Below are positions 22,071 through 34,700 of a DNA stretch of 64,000 bases, in pieces. The stretch covers positions 28,752,001 through 28,816,000 of the forward strand of contig NC_045131.1 of the NCBI RefSeq assembly GCF_007655135.1, given 5' to 3'. The DNA comes from Punica granatum (taxonomy: Eukaryota > Streptophyta > Magnoliopsida > Myrtales > Lythraceae). Under the pieces are notes generated by a model, which saw nothing but the letters and a program-made list of their open reading frames with translations, did not search any database and had not been told where the DNA came from. Made by a program: the position numbers and the translations under genes. The stretch's first letter is position 1. Every line of letters starts with the position of its first letter.

Positions 22071-22615
22071 TGTAAAATTTTCACTTGGGCCTACACAAAC
22101 TTGAGCTCATCTGCAACCCAAAAGCTTAAGCTAATAGGTTGCTGGATCCAAAGCCTAATATAAGGTTGTGGTTTCTTTCTCAATTTTTTCATGTAAGACA
22201 ACATATCTCAACACCCATCCTCACGTGGCAACGTTAGGTCTAACACGTGCCACGTGCCCTTAAACATCCGTCCTTAACAACTAACCACGAGCCGGGCATT
22301 CTCTTTCGTGCTCGGGTAAGGGGAGACAAATACCAAATTAGCCTCGAGCTCCACACTCGAGCCTAACTAGAGGTGCACCTTTTTAGCTACCTCGAAACTG
22401 AACCAGGCCACTCTCGGGCCTGATTAACATAAGGCGCACTCTTGGCTGCCTCAAAACAAAATCTGGCATAGTTTTAGCCCACACGAGCGCACGGAGGCAT
22501 AATCCACTTTGATACCATATAAGAAATTCACACTTGAGCCTACACAAACTTGAGTCTATCTGCAACCCAAAAGCTTAAACTAATAGATTGTTGGACCTAA
22601 GCTCATATCTCAACA
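22071..22615 (-). mobile_element. TRIM inserted in the PPR gene
   Basis: Direct repeats 22071-22213 and 22518-22615 share aagcttaa(g/a)ctaatag(g/a)ttg and both end tctcaaca. On the minus strand, 22517-22504 reads TGGTATCAAAGTGG, a Met-tRNA primer-binding site next to the right repeat. The 5-bp flanks ctaat (22066-22070) and ctgat (22616-22620) are a nearly perfect target duplication. Removing the element and one flank joins PPR codons …VAIL and IALYG in frame, which confirms the insertion point. The left repeat is about 45 bp longer. No coding capacity; length 545 bp. Confidence 0.82.
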
Positions 22616-23429
22616 CTGATTGCGCTTTATGGCACCACGAGCATGTTTGATCATGCGCGGAAGCCGTTCAACGAAATGCCTGCAATGAGCTACCGTTGTA
22701 CAGCCAGGTCCCTCAACTCCATGTTACAGGCCTACATCGAATCAAAGTGGTTCGATGAGGTCAAACATCTCTTTCGGGACTTGCTTGTGAAGCTATCACT
22801 GAAGCCGGATTTGGTCAGTTACAACACCATTATAAGCACTTACTGCAGGATGGGATCCATTGATGGTGCCCTTTCTATGATCGATGAGATCTCCGAGAAT
22901 GGGTTAGAGCCCAATTGTGTTACGGTCATTTCGCTTCTTAACACGTACTATAAGAGTGGCTGCTTTGGGGAAGTAGATTGTATATGGGATCTGATGGAGA
23001 GCAAGAATGTCTCCCCGTACTCTTATCGCTTACCATATAAGACTGCAGGCAATGGTATATAATGACAAACTAACCGATGCCATTCAATTGCTTTCTGACA
23101 TGGAGAAGGATAATGTCATCGACACGTACTGCTACAATGCCATTATCTCTGCTTTCCGCAAGAAGGGAGATGCAGAGGAAACCAAGAGATGGTACCGGAA
23201 ACTCGTGGAGAGGGATTGCTCCCCTGATTGGATGACTATGTCTACGCTTATTTCGTTCTTCCGCAAGCAGGGTGATCTTGAATAGGCTTATGAGCTTTAC
23301 GCTCACATGATGAATAAGCCATTTCGGGTTAGTTCAGAAATGGTTCAATCAGTGGTCGACAATCTTCTCCGACAGTCGAAGGTGGGGTTAGCTGAGGAGT
23401 TGGTTCGAAGTAAGGAAATAGAATATTGA

Positions 23430-23712
23430 TGATGTGTCACTTACGTGGCAATTAAGGTAATCCAACTCAGCACATTTAACGGAAAAGTCGACCGAAGGAT
23501 TAAAATAGAAAAGCAATGCAAGCTAGAGGATGAAAACGATAAAAAAAAATAGAAAAATGACAAAAACAGAAAAGTAAGTAAACATACAGAACTAAATGTA
23601 TACTTTTCCCAATAATAATAGAACAAACATACATGGATGAAGGGCTAACTCAGTTGAGAGATATGTGAGGTAATAAAACATCGAAAATGAGCAATAAATA
23701 GAAAGAGTCGGT

Positions 23713-23750
<38 letters not shown>

Positions 23751-26037
23751 TGAAAATGTGCAACCAAAAGTTACGAGCCGAAAATATGCGAAAAAAATCA
23801 CGAGGGTATAGGAGCATTTTTGGAATATTGAAAAAAAAAAAAAAATTGTCATACTTTTATATGTAGTATAGATATCCAATTAAGTACGTCATTCCAAACA
23901 ATGAGACTTCAAAAACGATATTGTCATCTAATTCCAAACAATGAGCCTTTCATTGGGGTGCAACCGGAGAATTGTTTAAAAAGGAGGCCAATCAAACATT
24001 ACTCCTATTCAAAACAAAGCCAATAGGACCCCAATCGTTACAAGAGATAGTCTAAAGGTTAGTATTCCGTTATTAAACATTTACTAGCAGCATGAATGCG
24101 GATGAAGAAGGTTCAAAATAACTAATCTTGTCGTCATTAATAGAAACCATTTTTTTTTCTTGTAAGTTTCCACTTTTTTTTTAGGGTAGTAAGTTTTCAC
24201 GTACGTTAGTTAATTAATGAAAATCCAGATTCCGAAAACTGGCAAAAATTGATGTCTGTGCTAATTTCAACTAACAAAGCTTCAATGTCATATACCGATG
24301 ATGTCTGTCTATGGAGACATCGAGTATAGATGTCACTCTGTTCTTACTATCTTCTAAGATTTGCATTAATGGCTCACTTGACCCCATGAAATTTATATAT
24401 AATATCTTATAGTAATTCTCGAAGTTATAATTTATTAATTAAACGAATTTTTTTACATGCATGTGATGATTAATTATTTAAGCTCAAATTTATAATTTCA
24501 ATAATTTGTAACTATATGACATAATACTTATCCAAAATATATGAGACAACTAGCAGAAAGCGTAATATATATATATATATATATATATATTATGGCTATT
24601 CAAAATCACTCTCAATATCCCTCTCTCTCTCTCTCTCTCTCTTACAAAGAACAAAATTTGATGGAAGCAGGGTAAAGTGTAGCGGTGTGCATGATTTTTG
24701 TTCCATTTTCTCGACTGAAGTACCACAAAAATCAAATGGTACCTCAAAACCAAACCTAAAGGATGTTCCTTTCGTGGTTGTAGTTGTGTTTCATGACTAA
24801 TTCTCACGGGCTTTGGATTTTCGACTGCAATTCCGATATATGATTATGATTGTGTTGTCTGCTAGACTGATGTATTATCTCAAATCGGCTTTTCTTAACC
24901 AATAAAAGATCCATGCTGTGGTTCACTTCGGTTGTTGCACCAGGTCTCAACGAAAATCAAAATCACGAATGAAAGGAATTGAACCCTAATGGAATCAATT
25001 TTCCCCATCGGTTTATGGGTGAACAGGCTCACGTTCAGCGAAGAACATTTTGATTCCAGTTATGTCACTCATATAAATTTTTGGTCAATCCCATTAAAAA
25101 ATTAATCTCACTTTCATGAAGCCACAAAATCAGCAAAACTTGCACGTAAGTCCAAAAGACTTCGATGTTAGAAACTCTATTTTGTCTTTATATGTTTGTA
25201 ATGTAATGAGACCCTTAATGGTCCAATCTTTGGTAATTTACTTGCACGAATATTCTTTAGAAACATCCATTGATTTTCTCATTTGCTACATTAATGAGCC
25301 ATTTCTCGTAATATGCAGAAAGGACAGAGATGCTCCCAGTCCTCTCGAGATATCCAATTAGACAAATTTGACCTAGAAATTGTCCCTCTCTTCAATTTTA
25401 GTAATCTTTCCCTCTTCTTGTCTTCGCAATTTCCACACAAAAACGGCTGTACTTCCCCATTAAAAAAAGTAGATTTACTCAAAAAATTGTTTTCATCTTG
25501 TTATCTAAACAGAATTTAAAATTAGATTTGCTCCATGGTTAAGGGGCGACACTTCCTTAGTAAAAGATCTATGGTCGAGTCGCCCCAAAAAATATACAGT
25601 CGTCAAAGGAAAAAAAAAAAACTATAGGTAAGCAAATCTGGAGACACACGACCATCCGTCACTATAAATCCTACGCAAAAAGCAATGATGATGCGTATTT
25701 AATGATGTCTTCATAGATTTCTACTTTTGTTGACGAGATATGGAACAGAAGGGTGGCCAGTTTATGTGGCTAAACTGACTTGTTCAGTGATCTTGCTGGG
25801 TGGTGTTCACGGAGACTGTGGGCCTCAAAGTCTTAAGAAGCCACATTATTTGTATTTCTCTGTTTAAGACATTGAGGTCGTGAAGTCTAAATTGATGCAG
25901 CTGCGAATTTCATCCACTGTGTGAAATTATAGAGAAGCTAAAACTGGTCATTGGGATGAATTAACCCAAAATTTTACACAAGACTGTAGTCCCAAAAGAG
26001 AAAGAATAAAAGGGATTTAATAGAAAGCAACGAAATC
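23430..26037. other. Intergenic DNA with microsatellites
   Basis: AT-rich with no supported gene. It holds a TA run at 23716-23747, an AT run at 24564-24590 and a CT run at 24620-24642. Frames at 25116-25520 on both strands show no motif. Confidence 0.55.
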
Positions 26038-27781
26038 CTAAGATGAACATAGTTTTGGCAAATACGAATCACAACTATGACCGCTCATTTTCTGCGGTTT
26101 CACCAGATTTGCCATCTGGGTCTGCATAATCTTGTATAGTTTCTCTAGCTCCAGAATCCTCCGATGGAGTCCTTGCAAGTGAGCTCCGGTGGCCTGCTCA
26201 TATTTTCTAGCTTTCAAGCCGTAATACGAGGATTTGTTGAAGAGTTGCAGCGCATTTGCTCTGAAGTCCGAGGGGAAGTTCGTGTTTTCTGCAAAATGCT
26301 TTCTAGCTGCCGCAGAGAGCTTCTCATGGTTCAGTACTCTGTATATTCCCAGCTTTTGTTCTTCAGTTAAATGATTGTGGACCTGTGTAATAATAGTCTA
26401 TATTAATTACTACTAATCATCGGAAAAAAAATAGCGAGGGCATAAATTACCCCAAAAAGTCCATAGTACCTCAAAATACAAGTCTATGGACTGATAAAGC
26501 AGATCCTGCAATTTTCTGGCTGCATCAGGCAGGATGGTGACTAAAGATTCGAACTTCAAAGGCTTTAGGTCAACATCGGACGCGACTTCCACTAAGAAGG
26601 AGTCCAATAAATGGCCGACCTTAATCAGTCGATCCGGGGATAATGAAGAGCGTCCTTCGCCCAAAAAGGCCTCGATGAGACGAACAACCAGATCTACATC
26701 ATAAGCATAACGTTTTCCACTTGGAGAAGGAAATAGAAGATGATCCGGAGAGGCTTGATCGAGCCTTGAACCCATTAGTCTCTCCAACAGTATTCTATGG
26801 CTTGTCCTGATGTTTAATCCTGAACCCACCCGAAAAACCTCAGATAGACACTTCCAAGAAAGAGAGCTCTGGTCCAACAACGGTAACAGGTCGATAATAG
26901 ATTCTATGATTCCGCATTTCTGGAATGGAGTGGCCCCGACAAATCTCGATTTCTGGTAGTAGATTAGGAACCGAGTGATCACAGCGTGATTGAATTCCTC
27001 GGAAAGCATCATTTTGACAATCCTCTTGATCCAATCAACATTCAGGATCACAAGGTCCTCAAACCACCAGCTCTTCGAACCCAGACAATCAGTTCTTCTA
27101 CTCTCGGTGCTTCGTGTGTCGATAGAGAGTCGGTAGCTCGAGCTGTCCGAGGACGAAGTACATGAAGCCGCAATGTTAGGCAAACTAAGCCTCTCTGCGA
27201 TGGACTCTGTGATTTTCCGGCTAACAAACGAGGAATCAGTCGCAGGGAACAAATCTTGGCACTGCTTCAGAGCCGACGAGAGCTCGGACCAAGACCAGTA
27301 GCTGATTCCTCTGAGAGAAGTTTCTGTCTGATGTACTAAGTTCGGCGTCATACAGCTCGTCTCATCGTCTTCCATTTGCATGTAGTGGGCAACCAAGTTT
27401 AGTAAAACTACGTTATCGGGAGTAATGCGAACTTTCCCATTGTTGTAGCAGAAAATGGACATCAGCTCGAAGCCTTCCGCTTCTCCTGGGAAATCATGGA
27501 ATATCACCTTTACTTTCCCGGAGTTTCTCATAGATTTCGCACCGAACAATCTAGCAAATCTCCCCGAGAAAGACGAGACGACTTCCTGCGAATCGGTCGG
27601 GAACAGAAATGGACGCTCAGCTACGCTAGGAGGACTCCGAAAGTCATTCCAGAAGCACTTGGAAATGGTGAAAGTACGAAATAAAAGGAAAGATTCGACT
27701 TTTTACCATGTCCACCAGGAAAGTTTCTTGGCCATTGACATCTACTTCAAGGACGCAGCAGCTGCTTCCCAATCCCTCCAT
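26038..27781 (-). CDS. BTB/POZ-NPH3 domain protein, three exons
   Basis: Exons 27781-27707, 27585-26470 and 26382-26038 join in phase 0 at GT-AG introns to give 511 residues. The BTB fold spans residues about 8-100 (VDVNGQETFLVDM | EVVSSFSGRFARLFG, then VIFHDFPGEAEGFELMSIFC). The NPH3 domain begins SWWFEDLVILNVDWIKRIV and includes RYAYDVDLVVRLIEAFL and LSPDRLIKVGHLLDSFLVEV. It finishes in exon 3 (LTEEQKLGIYRVLNHEKLS, FRANALQLFNKSSYYG), followed by a coiled-coil-like tail (LHRRILELEKLYKIMQTQM). The family supplies substrate adaptors for CUL3 ubiquitin ligases, mostly in light and auxin signalling. This short-BTB layout resembles Arabidopsis At3g22104, whose role is not well defined. Conserved NPH3 blocks and exon phases suggest a working gene. 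Confidence 0.9.
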
Positions 27782-29870
27782 TGCTGCCAAAGCCAACAGA
27801 AATGCCCAACTAATTTAAAGCTCCATTGAAGAAGTTACAGAGAGAGAGAGAGAGATGAATCTGAGGTTTTGGTTCGGGCAAGATGGGAATATTATATGCC
27901 AAGCTGACAGTGGGCGTTAGAAGAGAGACAGAGGAGGGAATAAGAAGCAGAGATAAGGCCTAATTTAAAACAGAGGCACGGATTACATATATCATTTGGA
28001 AATGAGCAAATCTGATGCTGGGGAAGCCCTTTCGATTCCAAAATAAAGCACTTAGCCAAGTACTTTCTTCGAGTTCATGTGCTTAGTATGGTCTGATCGA
28101 TAGAGCCGATCGGAATGGAACCCATTTGTGATCCATACGATTATGGCTATGCAGTACAGGGATTCGTTCCCTCTGATTTTCACACTTTCTTGTGCTTGAC
28201 ATAACAAAATTCGGGTTTCTGCGGAGCATTTTTCCTTCTTTTTTCTTATAGGCAGTAGTCGGTTAGAGGAGGTGTATTCATTTTATGTATACCAGTTTAA
28301 AGACTAGGGATTCTTCGTGGATCTTACTCATGTGGAATTCTGTTAGGAATCCGCTCTAGTAAGTTGGACCGTCTGAATGCTAACTAATGGATGCCAGATA
28401 GAACTTATCACATTGTAGTTTACTTCACAAGAACTATTGATTTGACGATTACCTAACGAAAATCTATTATTCTACATTAAAATGGTACGGTCAACAATCT
28501 GGCTAAGACCAAATCGACGCTCGATCAGGATTAGGTTCTGCCAATAGAGTAGGATACCTTATATATATTACTGAGAACTTTTTCATCAAAGGATAATTGG
28601 AGGAGTAGAGCCCATCTTATTGATTGACCAAATTTTACCTTTTCCCCGTTACTTATGGCGCCAACGTCTTATAGGGGGTTTTGACTTCGGGAAGCTTACC
28701 AGTTAATGGAAGCTTTCCCATCAAATCCCACCATGGAAGAGAAAATAGAAAAAAAATCTTTATTATGGAACAAAAGTTCTGAGTTCTCTCCCGTTCTTCG
28801 GCGATGGACGACTCTGGAAAGAAGGAGCTGACTTCAAGACATAAGGAAATATTACTGTAATTAGTCAATCATTGTGAATTGATCTTGACAAATTTGATGA
28901 TTGAAAACTCACGTGTTGTATATTAAGGAAAAACCGACCTATATAACGAAAATCGACCAATTATGCTGGCTACTGCCAAATATCTGCATATCTTGAGAAA
29001 TGGTTGCCCACGTCCCCGTCCGATTGCTGTAGTAACAATGACGTAGTCCCCCTGCTCTTTATTAGCATAGCTACCAACATTTGTGCCCTTAATGTCCCGT
29101 GTCCCGGGATTGTCTTAAATCTGTAGTCTTAGGGAAATTTTATCCATGTACTTAGTGCGTGTAAATTTACACATTCGGTTCGTCTTGGTCTAGTAGGTCA
29201 TTCGCATGGTTCATCCTTACAGTCTGTACTATAGAGTCTAACCTGTTCTTGTAACCGGACCCCGATCTGATGTTCACTCGACTGGCTGCACGAGCATAAA
29301 CAATGAACCAAAACTCAGTCGTATTGATCATTGTAATTAATTAGAGTTTGCAATTTATAATCACATTACTTTCAGTTTCAGACCATTTTGGCTGGAAATT
29401 TATGAATGGGCTAACTGGACAATTTTAGCTCAAATAAGGTCCAAGTTCGTCGGTGGAGGCAGCCTATTTAATTTATATAACGGTAGCAATAACTCAATGG
29501 GGTTAACTTCAATTCGAAATTAAACTAGTTTATGGCCTTTGGGGAGGGCTAGGTACTAAAACAATTGACCTGTTCGATACCACACATTCTGAAAACCAAT
29601 TACGCAAAACAAACAGTACTTCGGCCGCTCAATAAAACTGTGGTCCGACTGAAAATAAATCGCAAAGCATCTTGCTTGAGACTTTAATGCAGAGGAATGA
29701 AATGGAGTCAACAAAGTCTAACAAATATGAACTTATTATTTTGGCCCGAGTCGACCGAGCTGATCAGAAAGTCCGAACTCTTCCTTTAGAGTGGGGCAAG
29801 TTTGAATCCCAGCTTATGTCTGCCCTACAATATGACTGGCAATCCCTCACTAACATATGGCTACGTACCA
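27782..29870. other. Intergenic DNA upstream of the BTB gene
   Basis: A GA run at about 27839-27853 lies in the likely leader or promoter of the BTB gene. The remainder shows no supported gene. A plus-strand frame at 29672-29944 starts with TTG and has no motif. Confidence 0.5.
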
Positions 29871-30014
29871 TTATTTCCTGTAATTACCGAATTAAACATA
29901 GAAATGTAGGCCAAGAAACAGGCTCATTATTTGTGAGAATCTAGTTCAGATTAAAAGGTTCAATCGAGAGGAGCAGAATTTGTATGTAGGCGCCGCCCAT
30001 CTAGCACTGCAAAT

Positions 30015-30838
30015 GGGGGTGCAAGTGAGACGAGATTATTTGCAAATGGTTCGAGCTCAGCTTGATGAAAGCTCGAATTCAGCTTGAACTTATCAAGTCT
30101 GAGCTAGAACCCGCCAGTTGAGCGTGTCAAGTCAAGCTCAATAATATTCAACTCAACAAACTCATGAACTTAAACAAGCCTTTTTTTAATATATATATAT
30201 ATATATATATAGGCTCATATAATTTTTTTTATCAACAATAACTTTTTATTGAAAATCAAGCATAATATACATAGAGTTGCCTAATGGACCATCAGATAAT
30301 ACAACGGCAAAAAAGCTACCTCAGGAGGCAGCCATTACAAATGAACAATGCCTACGAGGTATTTGTTACAAATAAATAAATGCCTGAAGAGACATCTTTT
30401 GAAAAAGAATGGATGACTGAAGAGTCATCCATTATATTCAAAGCAGACATACTGCAAACTATTATAAGGTCACCAAACAAAATGAAAATAAACACAAGTG
30501 ACAAAGCAAAACACACCACGCCCTAACCAAACCATACAATATAAGGTCCATAAGGATAAGTGTTGTCCCATTTAATATTATAATAATTGAATTTCTTTTT
30601 TTCTTTTTTTTTTCAGTCTATACGAGCTTGAGCTCAACCATGCCTATATGAGCCAAAGCTTTTCTACTTCACTAGGGCGAGCCTTATGGAGCCCCAGCCC
30701 GAGCCTTCTGCTTGTTAAACAAATCAAGCTTGAGCTCGGATATTTAAGCTCAATTGAGCCCGAGCTCAGGAGCAAATAAACAAGCCGAGCTTGAGCCTCC
30801 TAGATTCAGGCTCGGTTCAGGTTATTTACAGTACCCCT
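30015..30838. mobile_element. Foldback/hAT-like element with nested LINE tail
   Basis: The outer parts are inverted relative to each other and rich in (a)gctcgag/cttgagct motifs: gggggtgcaagtgagacgag…ttcgagctcagcttg on the left, …caagccgagcttgagcctcc…tttacagtacccct on the right. This is the look of common plant nonautonomous elements with 'GGGGTGTAAA-type' ends. A TA run (30189-30211) and a different, AT-rich sequence (about 30222-30600) interrupt the middle. The paralogous segment near 35650-35760 lacks the whole block. The terminal duplication is unclear. Confidence 0.5.
30222..30600 (-). mobile_element. LINE 3'-end fragment nested in the foldback element
   Basis: On the minus strand the segment ends …tttcaataaaaagttattgttgataaaaaaaatt, the usual 3' terminus of plant L1-type LINEs followed by an A tail. 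No reverse-transcriptase codons are present, so it would be a 5'-truncated copy of under 400 bp. Confidence 0.4.
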
Positions 30839-31388
30839 AATATTCGCCAACGTAGTCTACAGTACTTGTGCTGGAGCATCTAGGCTGCTCCTGCGCTTGC
30901 TTTGGATCTAAAATAGATAAGGAGTGGCTACATCGCACTAGAAGTTGTAAAAAATTATGCAAAAAATTGAATTGCACTATCGATTTGTCTCAACAAGTCA
31001 TAAACGTTTACTCCAACACATAATTTTAGTCCAAGAACCTAATGGAGCCTAGCGGAGTCTTAAACAGGTGACAAATTAAGCTGATGCGGACACATTGCGG
31101 TGGCAAAGGGGCTGGTTGCTGCGGCAAAAAAGGCATGTCGCTGCGGGAAATTGATAGTTGCTTAGGCAAAGAAGGAATTGTTGCGGCAATATGTACCTGA
31201 TTAACACTCCACAGGTTTTGGACTAAGAATGTGACACAAAGTAGATGTTTAGGATTGCTTGAGCAAAGCTTATACATTTAGAACTGAACTTCAAAATTTC
31301 ACGTAGTTTTCGGACTTCCGCTGTAATTTTGCCAGCACTTATTACAATTCCAATTGACGAATGGGAGAGCAAACTAAGTAGCGCTATA
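30839..31388. other. 3' flank of the TPS pseudogene
   Basis: Shares short conserved blocks (ggctgctcctgcg-ttgcttt) with 35720-35760 downstream of the intact TPS gene, so it belongs to the tandemly duplicated segment. No gene is seen. Confidence 0.45.
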
Positions 31389-34200
31389 TCAATCTATATG
31401 GCTGATTAATCCATCCAAAGCAAACGGTTCGATTAGGGATGACAGGATCTGCCGGCCAATGTCACTGTCTTGGATGCTAAATCCATCCCCATACTGGTAA
31501 ATCATGCGGAAAACAGGCACCATGTTGGAACTGAGACTGATAAGTGACTGAAGAGACTGATCAGAAATTTGCAAGCCTATGGATCTTCTTTGATGTTCTT
31601 CCATGCGTCAACTATCAACCCTCTTATGTGCTTCGAAGCTTCCTCCTCCGAAATATTCTCTACTCACACGTTGCATAAGATTGAGGAAGGAGCATCTCCC
31701 CTGTCTCTTTCAGCCAGCATGTATTCAACTCTCCATCAATGTGCAATTTTATAGAAATAGAGCTTAATTAATTAACTCGGTACATACATAAAAAAACATG
31801 AGAAAGTTGCAAAAGAAATTCTGAGAACTTTAAGCGAACTAAAAAGTTTTTCCAACGTTTCAATTACTACAAGAAAAAAAAAATTATGGTTTCAAAAATC
31901 AAAATGGAACTCTCAGATACCATTTGTAATCCCCTAACCCTTGCAGATCAAGTTTGGATATTTAAATAATTCAGACTGGTCAGTTTCGACGACCCTGGCT
32001 TCCATGGAGGTCAATATCAAAGTCCAGTGCCTAGATTCCTTTTCTATAAATTCGAGATCCCCATGAATTATTTATACAATCGATACAATATTAATAACGT
32101 GCAATAGTTAATTTAGAGAGATTCAGAGTTTGCACATTGTACTGTCCTGTATTGTTGATATGTCACGAGAAGTGGTAAAAGAGATTGATCGAGGATTAAC
32201 ACAGTCCCAGATAAACAAAACATTAGAACAACAAGTCTTTCGTGTAGCAATTGAAGTTTTTGAATTTATTTACAATTGAAACCAAACATTAGGACGTTTT
32301 ACACAATTATTCTTGAAAACTGTACCATATTGATCATCGGTATGCTATGTGATAAGCGAAGAAAAAGTGGTACTTAACCCATTTCTTAGAAGCCAAGTAT
32401 ATAATTCACTGTCTAGCTAGAAGGGAAAGGGATGAGAAAAAGAGGTCTATAGGAAATTCTGGAAAATGCCGATTAGTAAGAATAGTAACTCTGAGGTTCC
32501 TAAATCGTTGCAGAGTCGAATTACGAGGGATGAATTGTACACGAGATCCTTGTTCGTCTCCAGTAAGTCCTTTGCCCCGTCTACTTTTTCATGGCATGAA
32601 AGATTATGGAATGGGTCAGAATCAGAGGACCCGAAGAGCTAACCCATGCATTCTCTGAATACTCTTCCAGTGATGGAGTGTAACCCAAGCTGAACCCCTT
32701 TGCTTCCACGAGTAATGATTTGCAGAAATCTCCCTAAACTGCAATTTGACCCAAAAGAAAAGGGAAAAAAATTACTTCAACAATTGATCAATCAACAGTG
32801 GATATATATATTTTATTTTTTTTTGTCTTTTTGCTATAGAGGGTAAAATGGGCCTTTTCTAGAAATACCAATTTTCTTAGATGTTGTAAGACTTGGATCC
32901 ATTCCCTCTGTGCGCCAATTTGATAAGCAATTTCATAGGTAACATCATGAAGGACTTGGAAGCAAAGCTTCATGCACTTGGGCAGGTGTTGCATTTCCCT
33001 AAAATTCCATTTCAGTAATTAAATGAACGAATATATAATTGTTCTTTTTTTTTTTTGGGTCTTACATATTAGAGTTTTCATAAATATGCATAGCTTCATT
33101 CATGTAGAGTTCACGAGGCGAACCTATCAACAGCGGTAGTGAATCATTATTCTAACTCCTCAAATGAATCATAAATATCCTACACATCGTCTAGCACAAG
33201 AACAAAGATGATGACTTTCGTGAGAGATTTTCAGAAGGATCTGTATTGCGGCTCATGGGCTAGCCCTACAGCACAGAGGAAACATTCGACCAGCCGATCC
33301 CTGGTTCAAGTGTCCAACGAGCCTTAAATCCCCCCACCACCTAATTGACTGCGTTACAAACAATATATAACCGTCAGCTAGGCTTAATTATGTAAGTGTT
33401 TCTTATGTGGAATTGATCTCTATCTACCTGGAGAGTTCCTTGAGAGCCTTCTGGGGGTTAGCTTGAACAGCATTGAAGTGGATCTTAGCTAGCTCGACCA
33501 AACTGCAGTTCAGTCCCTAACGTTGTCCTCCTCATATGCTTGGATTTGCCATCTTGCATCAATCCACTCAACCCGCCAATGCAACGGCAACTCCAGTGCA
33601 TGACGGACTGCTTGATTATTATCAGGGACTTCTTCAATAATACCGCCATCATTGTTAACAGAATTATTTTAAATCTTCTTGAGCGTTTCCGTAGAGAAAA
33701 TTCTGGCTTCCTCTAGTATGGCTTCGTCTTCTCTGCCTAAATGTGATGCCTCCATTAGCTCTGTCACCCCTTTTGTACATCCAAACTTGAATCCACCATC
33801 TTCGTCTTTGAAGCTCCTAAATACAACTGAGTTTACTTACATTAATTATAATCAACAAGGTGATGGGGGTAATCTAATTGTATTTAAGTGGAGAGAGAAA
33901 TTTGAAAAAAAAGAATATGTACACACACTCATATTTACCTCGTGAAACTTCGAGGCCATACTGCCAGAGGAGCCTGAAGCGCAATCCGGTGGTGTAGGGA
34001 TCTTGCTTTTCCGTCATGCTATCACCGTTACTCTTCTCCTCTTTCATCTCCATCAAGGCCAGTCTTTCTAGGGTTTCCTTGATTTCCTTCTCAAATAATG
34101 TGCTAACTCGAACTTACTTATGTTGTCTTTTAGCTCTAGTTTGGCCCTTTCGCTCATCCATCTCGAATGCCAGAAATATGCTGTCACGATCCTTCAAAAT
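31389..34200 (-). pseudogene. Terpene synthase pseudogene (exons 2-7)
   Basis: Every exon except the first can be matched to the intact TPS at 36496-39034. Approximate positions: exon 7 31389-31716, exon 6 32440-32740, exon 5 32870-33000, exon 4 33120-33345, exon 3 33430-33820, exon 2 33950-34170. Lesions visible: a TGA in exon 7 where the paralog has codons for MQEENV; loss of the intron donor after exon 6 (cagag|ttacta); frame changes in exons 4 and 6; TAA and a shift in exon 3; and, decisively, the Mg-binding DDVYD replaced by DDV-stop-D in exon 4. Exon 1 with the RRX8W motif is absent; a SINE occupies that side (34218-34400). It is a dead tandem duplicate. Confidence 0.9.
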
Positions 34201-34217
34201 AAATTACATTGCAACGG

Positions 34218-34400
34218 TTTTTTTTTTGTGTAAACCCTAGTATTTTGAAATTCAATTAGGCCCCGACTAATCCAGTCGAGTCGGGTCTGCCCACTAAAGG
34301 GTAAAACTCTCCCAGTATGGATTTTCTGCATTCACCAATGACTCAAATCCGAGGTCTTGATTAAGTGAAATAAACGGCAAACCACTTAAGTTAACTCGCG
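34218..34400 (-). repeat. tRNA-derived SINE, copy A
   Basis: Read on the minus strand: an A-box-like ttaacttaagtggtttgccg, a B-box-like ggatttgagtcattgg about 35 nt later, a body with taccctttagtgggcagacccgactc…, and a terminal A run (T run 34218-34227 on the plus strand). The same layout recurs at 35125-35300 and, more decayed, at 42758-42925. Pol III boxes plus a 3' A tail define a SINE. It sits where exon 1 of the TPS pseudogene should be. Confidence 0.65.
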
Positions 34401-34700
34401 TTAGTAATGCTATAAAGGTATTTGAAGCAAAGAAATTCAGTTGTAAATCTCTGATATTATTATTACATACATAAGATAGTGTATTACGGGAGCAACAGGA
34501 ACCTCGTACTTATATTTAAGCAGATATTGTTTGCACGGGCCCCAAAGAGATAGGAATAGTCAAGAACATCCGGATTCAATTTTAATTATGGGATTATCGA
34601 TGCCTTCATAATAGCTATTAGGATTTTTTTTCATGAATTACGAGGCCAAGGCCCAATTACATTAAATAAAATGATCAAGTATAACACAAAAGTGAGGTAC
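34401..34700 (-). promoter_or_regulatory. Relict promoter of the TPS pseudogene
   Basis: 34500-34570 (cctcgtacttatatttaagcag, ttgtttgcacgggccccaa) matches 39158-39200 upstream of the intact TPS (cctcgttcttatataggcag, ttgttttgcatggacccca), including the TATA region. The duplication therefore included the promoter. Confidence 0.55.

Larger units (their letters stand above)
19248..23429 (+). pseudogene. PPR gene disrupted by two retroelements
   Basis: Three separated pieces read as one short PPR protein. 19248-19319 encodes a basic, hydrophobic N-terminus (MSLVLRWLRGVFSSSWSWP) typical of a mitochondrial presequence. 21858-22070 resumes in frame (VASSPKGLVHLELLVQRLKR), shifts frame near 21945 and continues (HLSQVEDIVKHHKQD). 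From 22616 to 23429 follow several PPR repeats (LKPDLVSYNTIISTYCRMGS, LEPNCVTVISLLNTYYKSG, DTYCYNAIISAFRKKGD). A gypsy element fills 19318-21852 and a TRIM fills 22071-22615. Additional damage is a frame change near 23020-23040 and a TAG at about 23284 before the natural end at 23427-23429. The order of repeats resembles the PPR336/At1g55890/At3g13160 group of small mitochondrial (ribosome-associated) PPR proteins. It is clearly non-functional. Confidence 0.88.

Noticed and set aside
27455..27829. 124-residue plus-strand frame opposite the BTB gene
   Set aside because: Shadow of BTB exons 1-2 and the intron between them.
29672..29944. 90-residue plus-strand frame
   Set aside because: Opens with TTG, no motif, and overlaps the duplicated 3' flank of the TPS pair.
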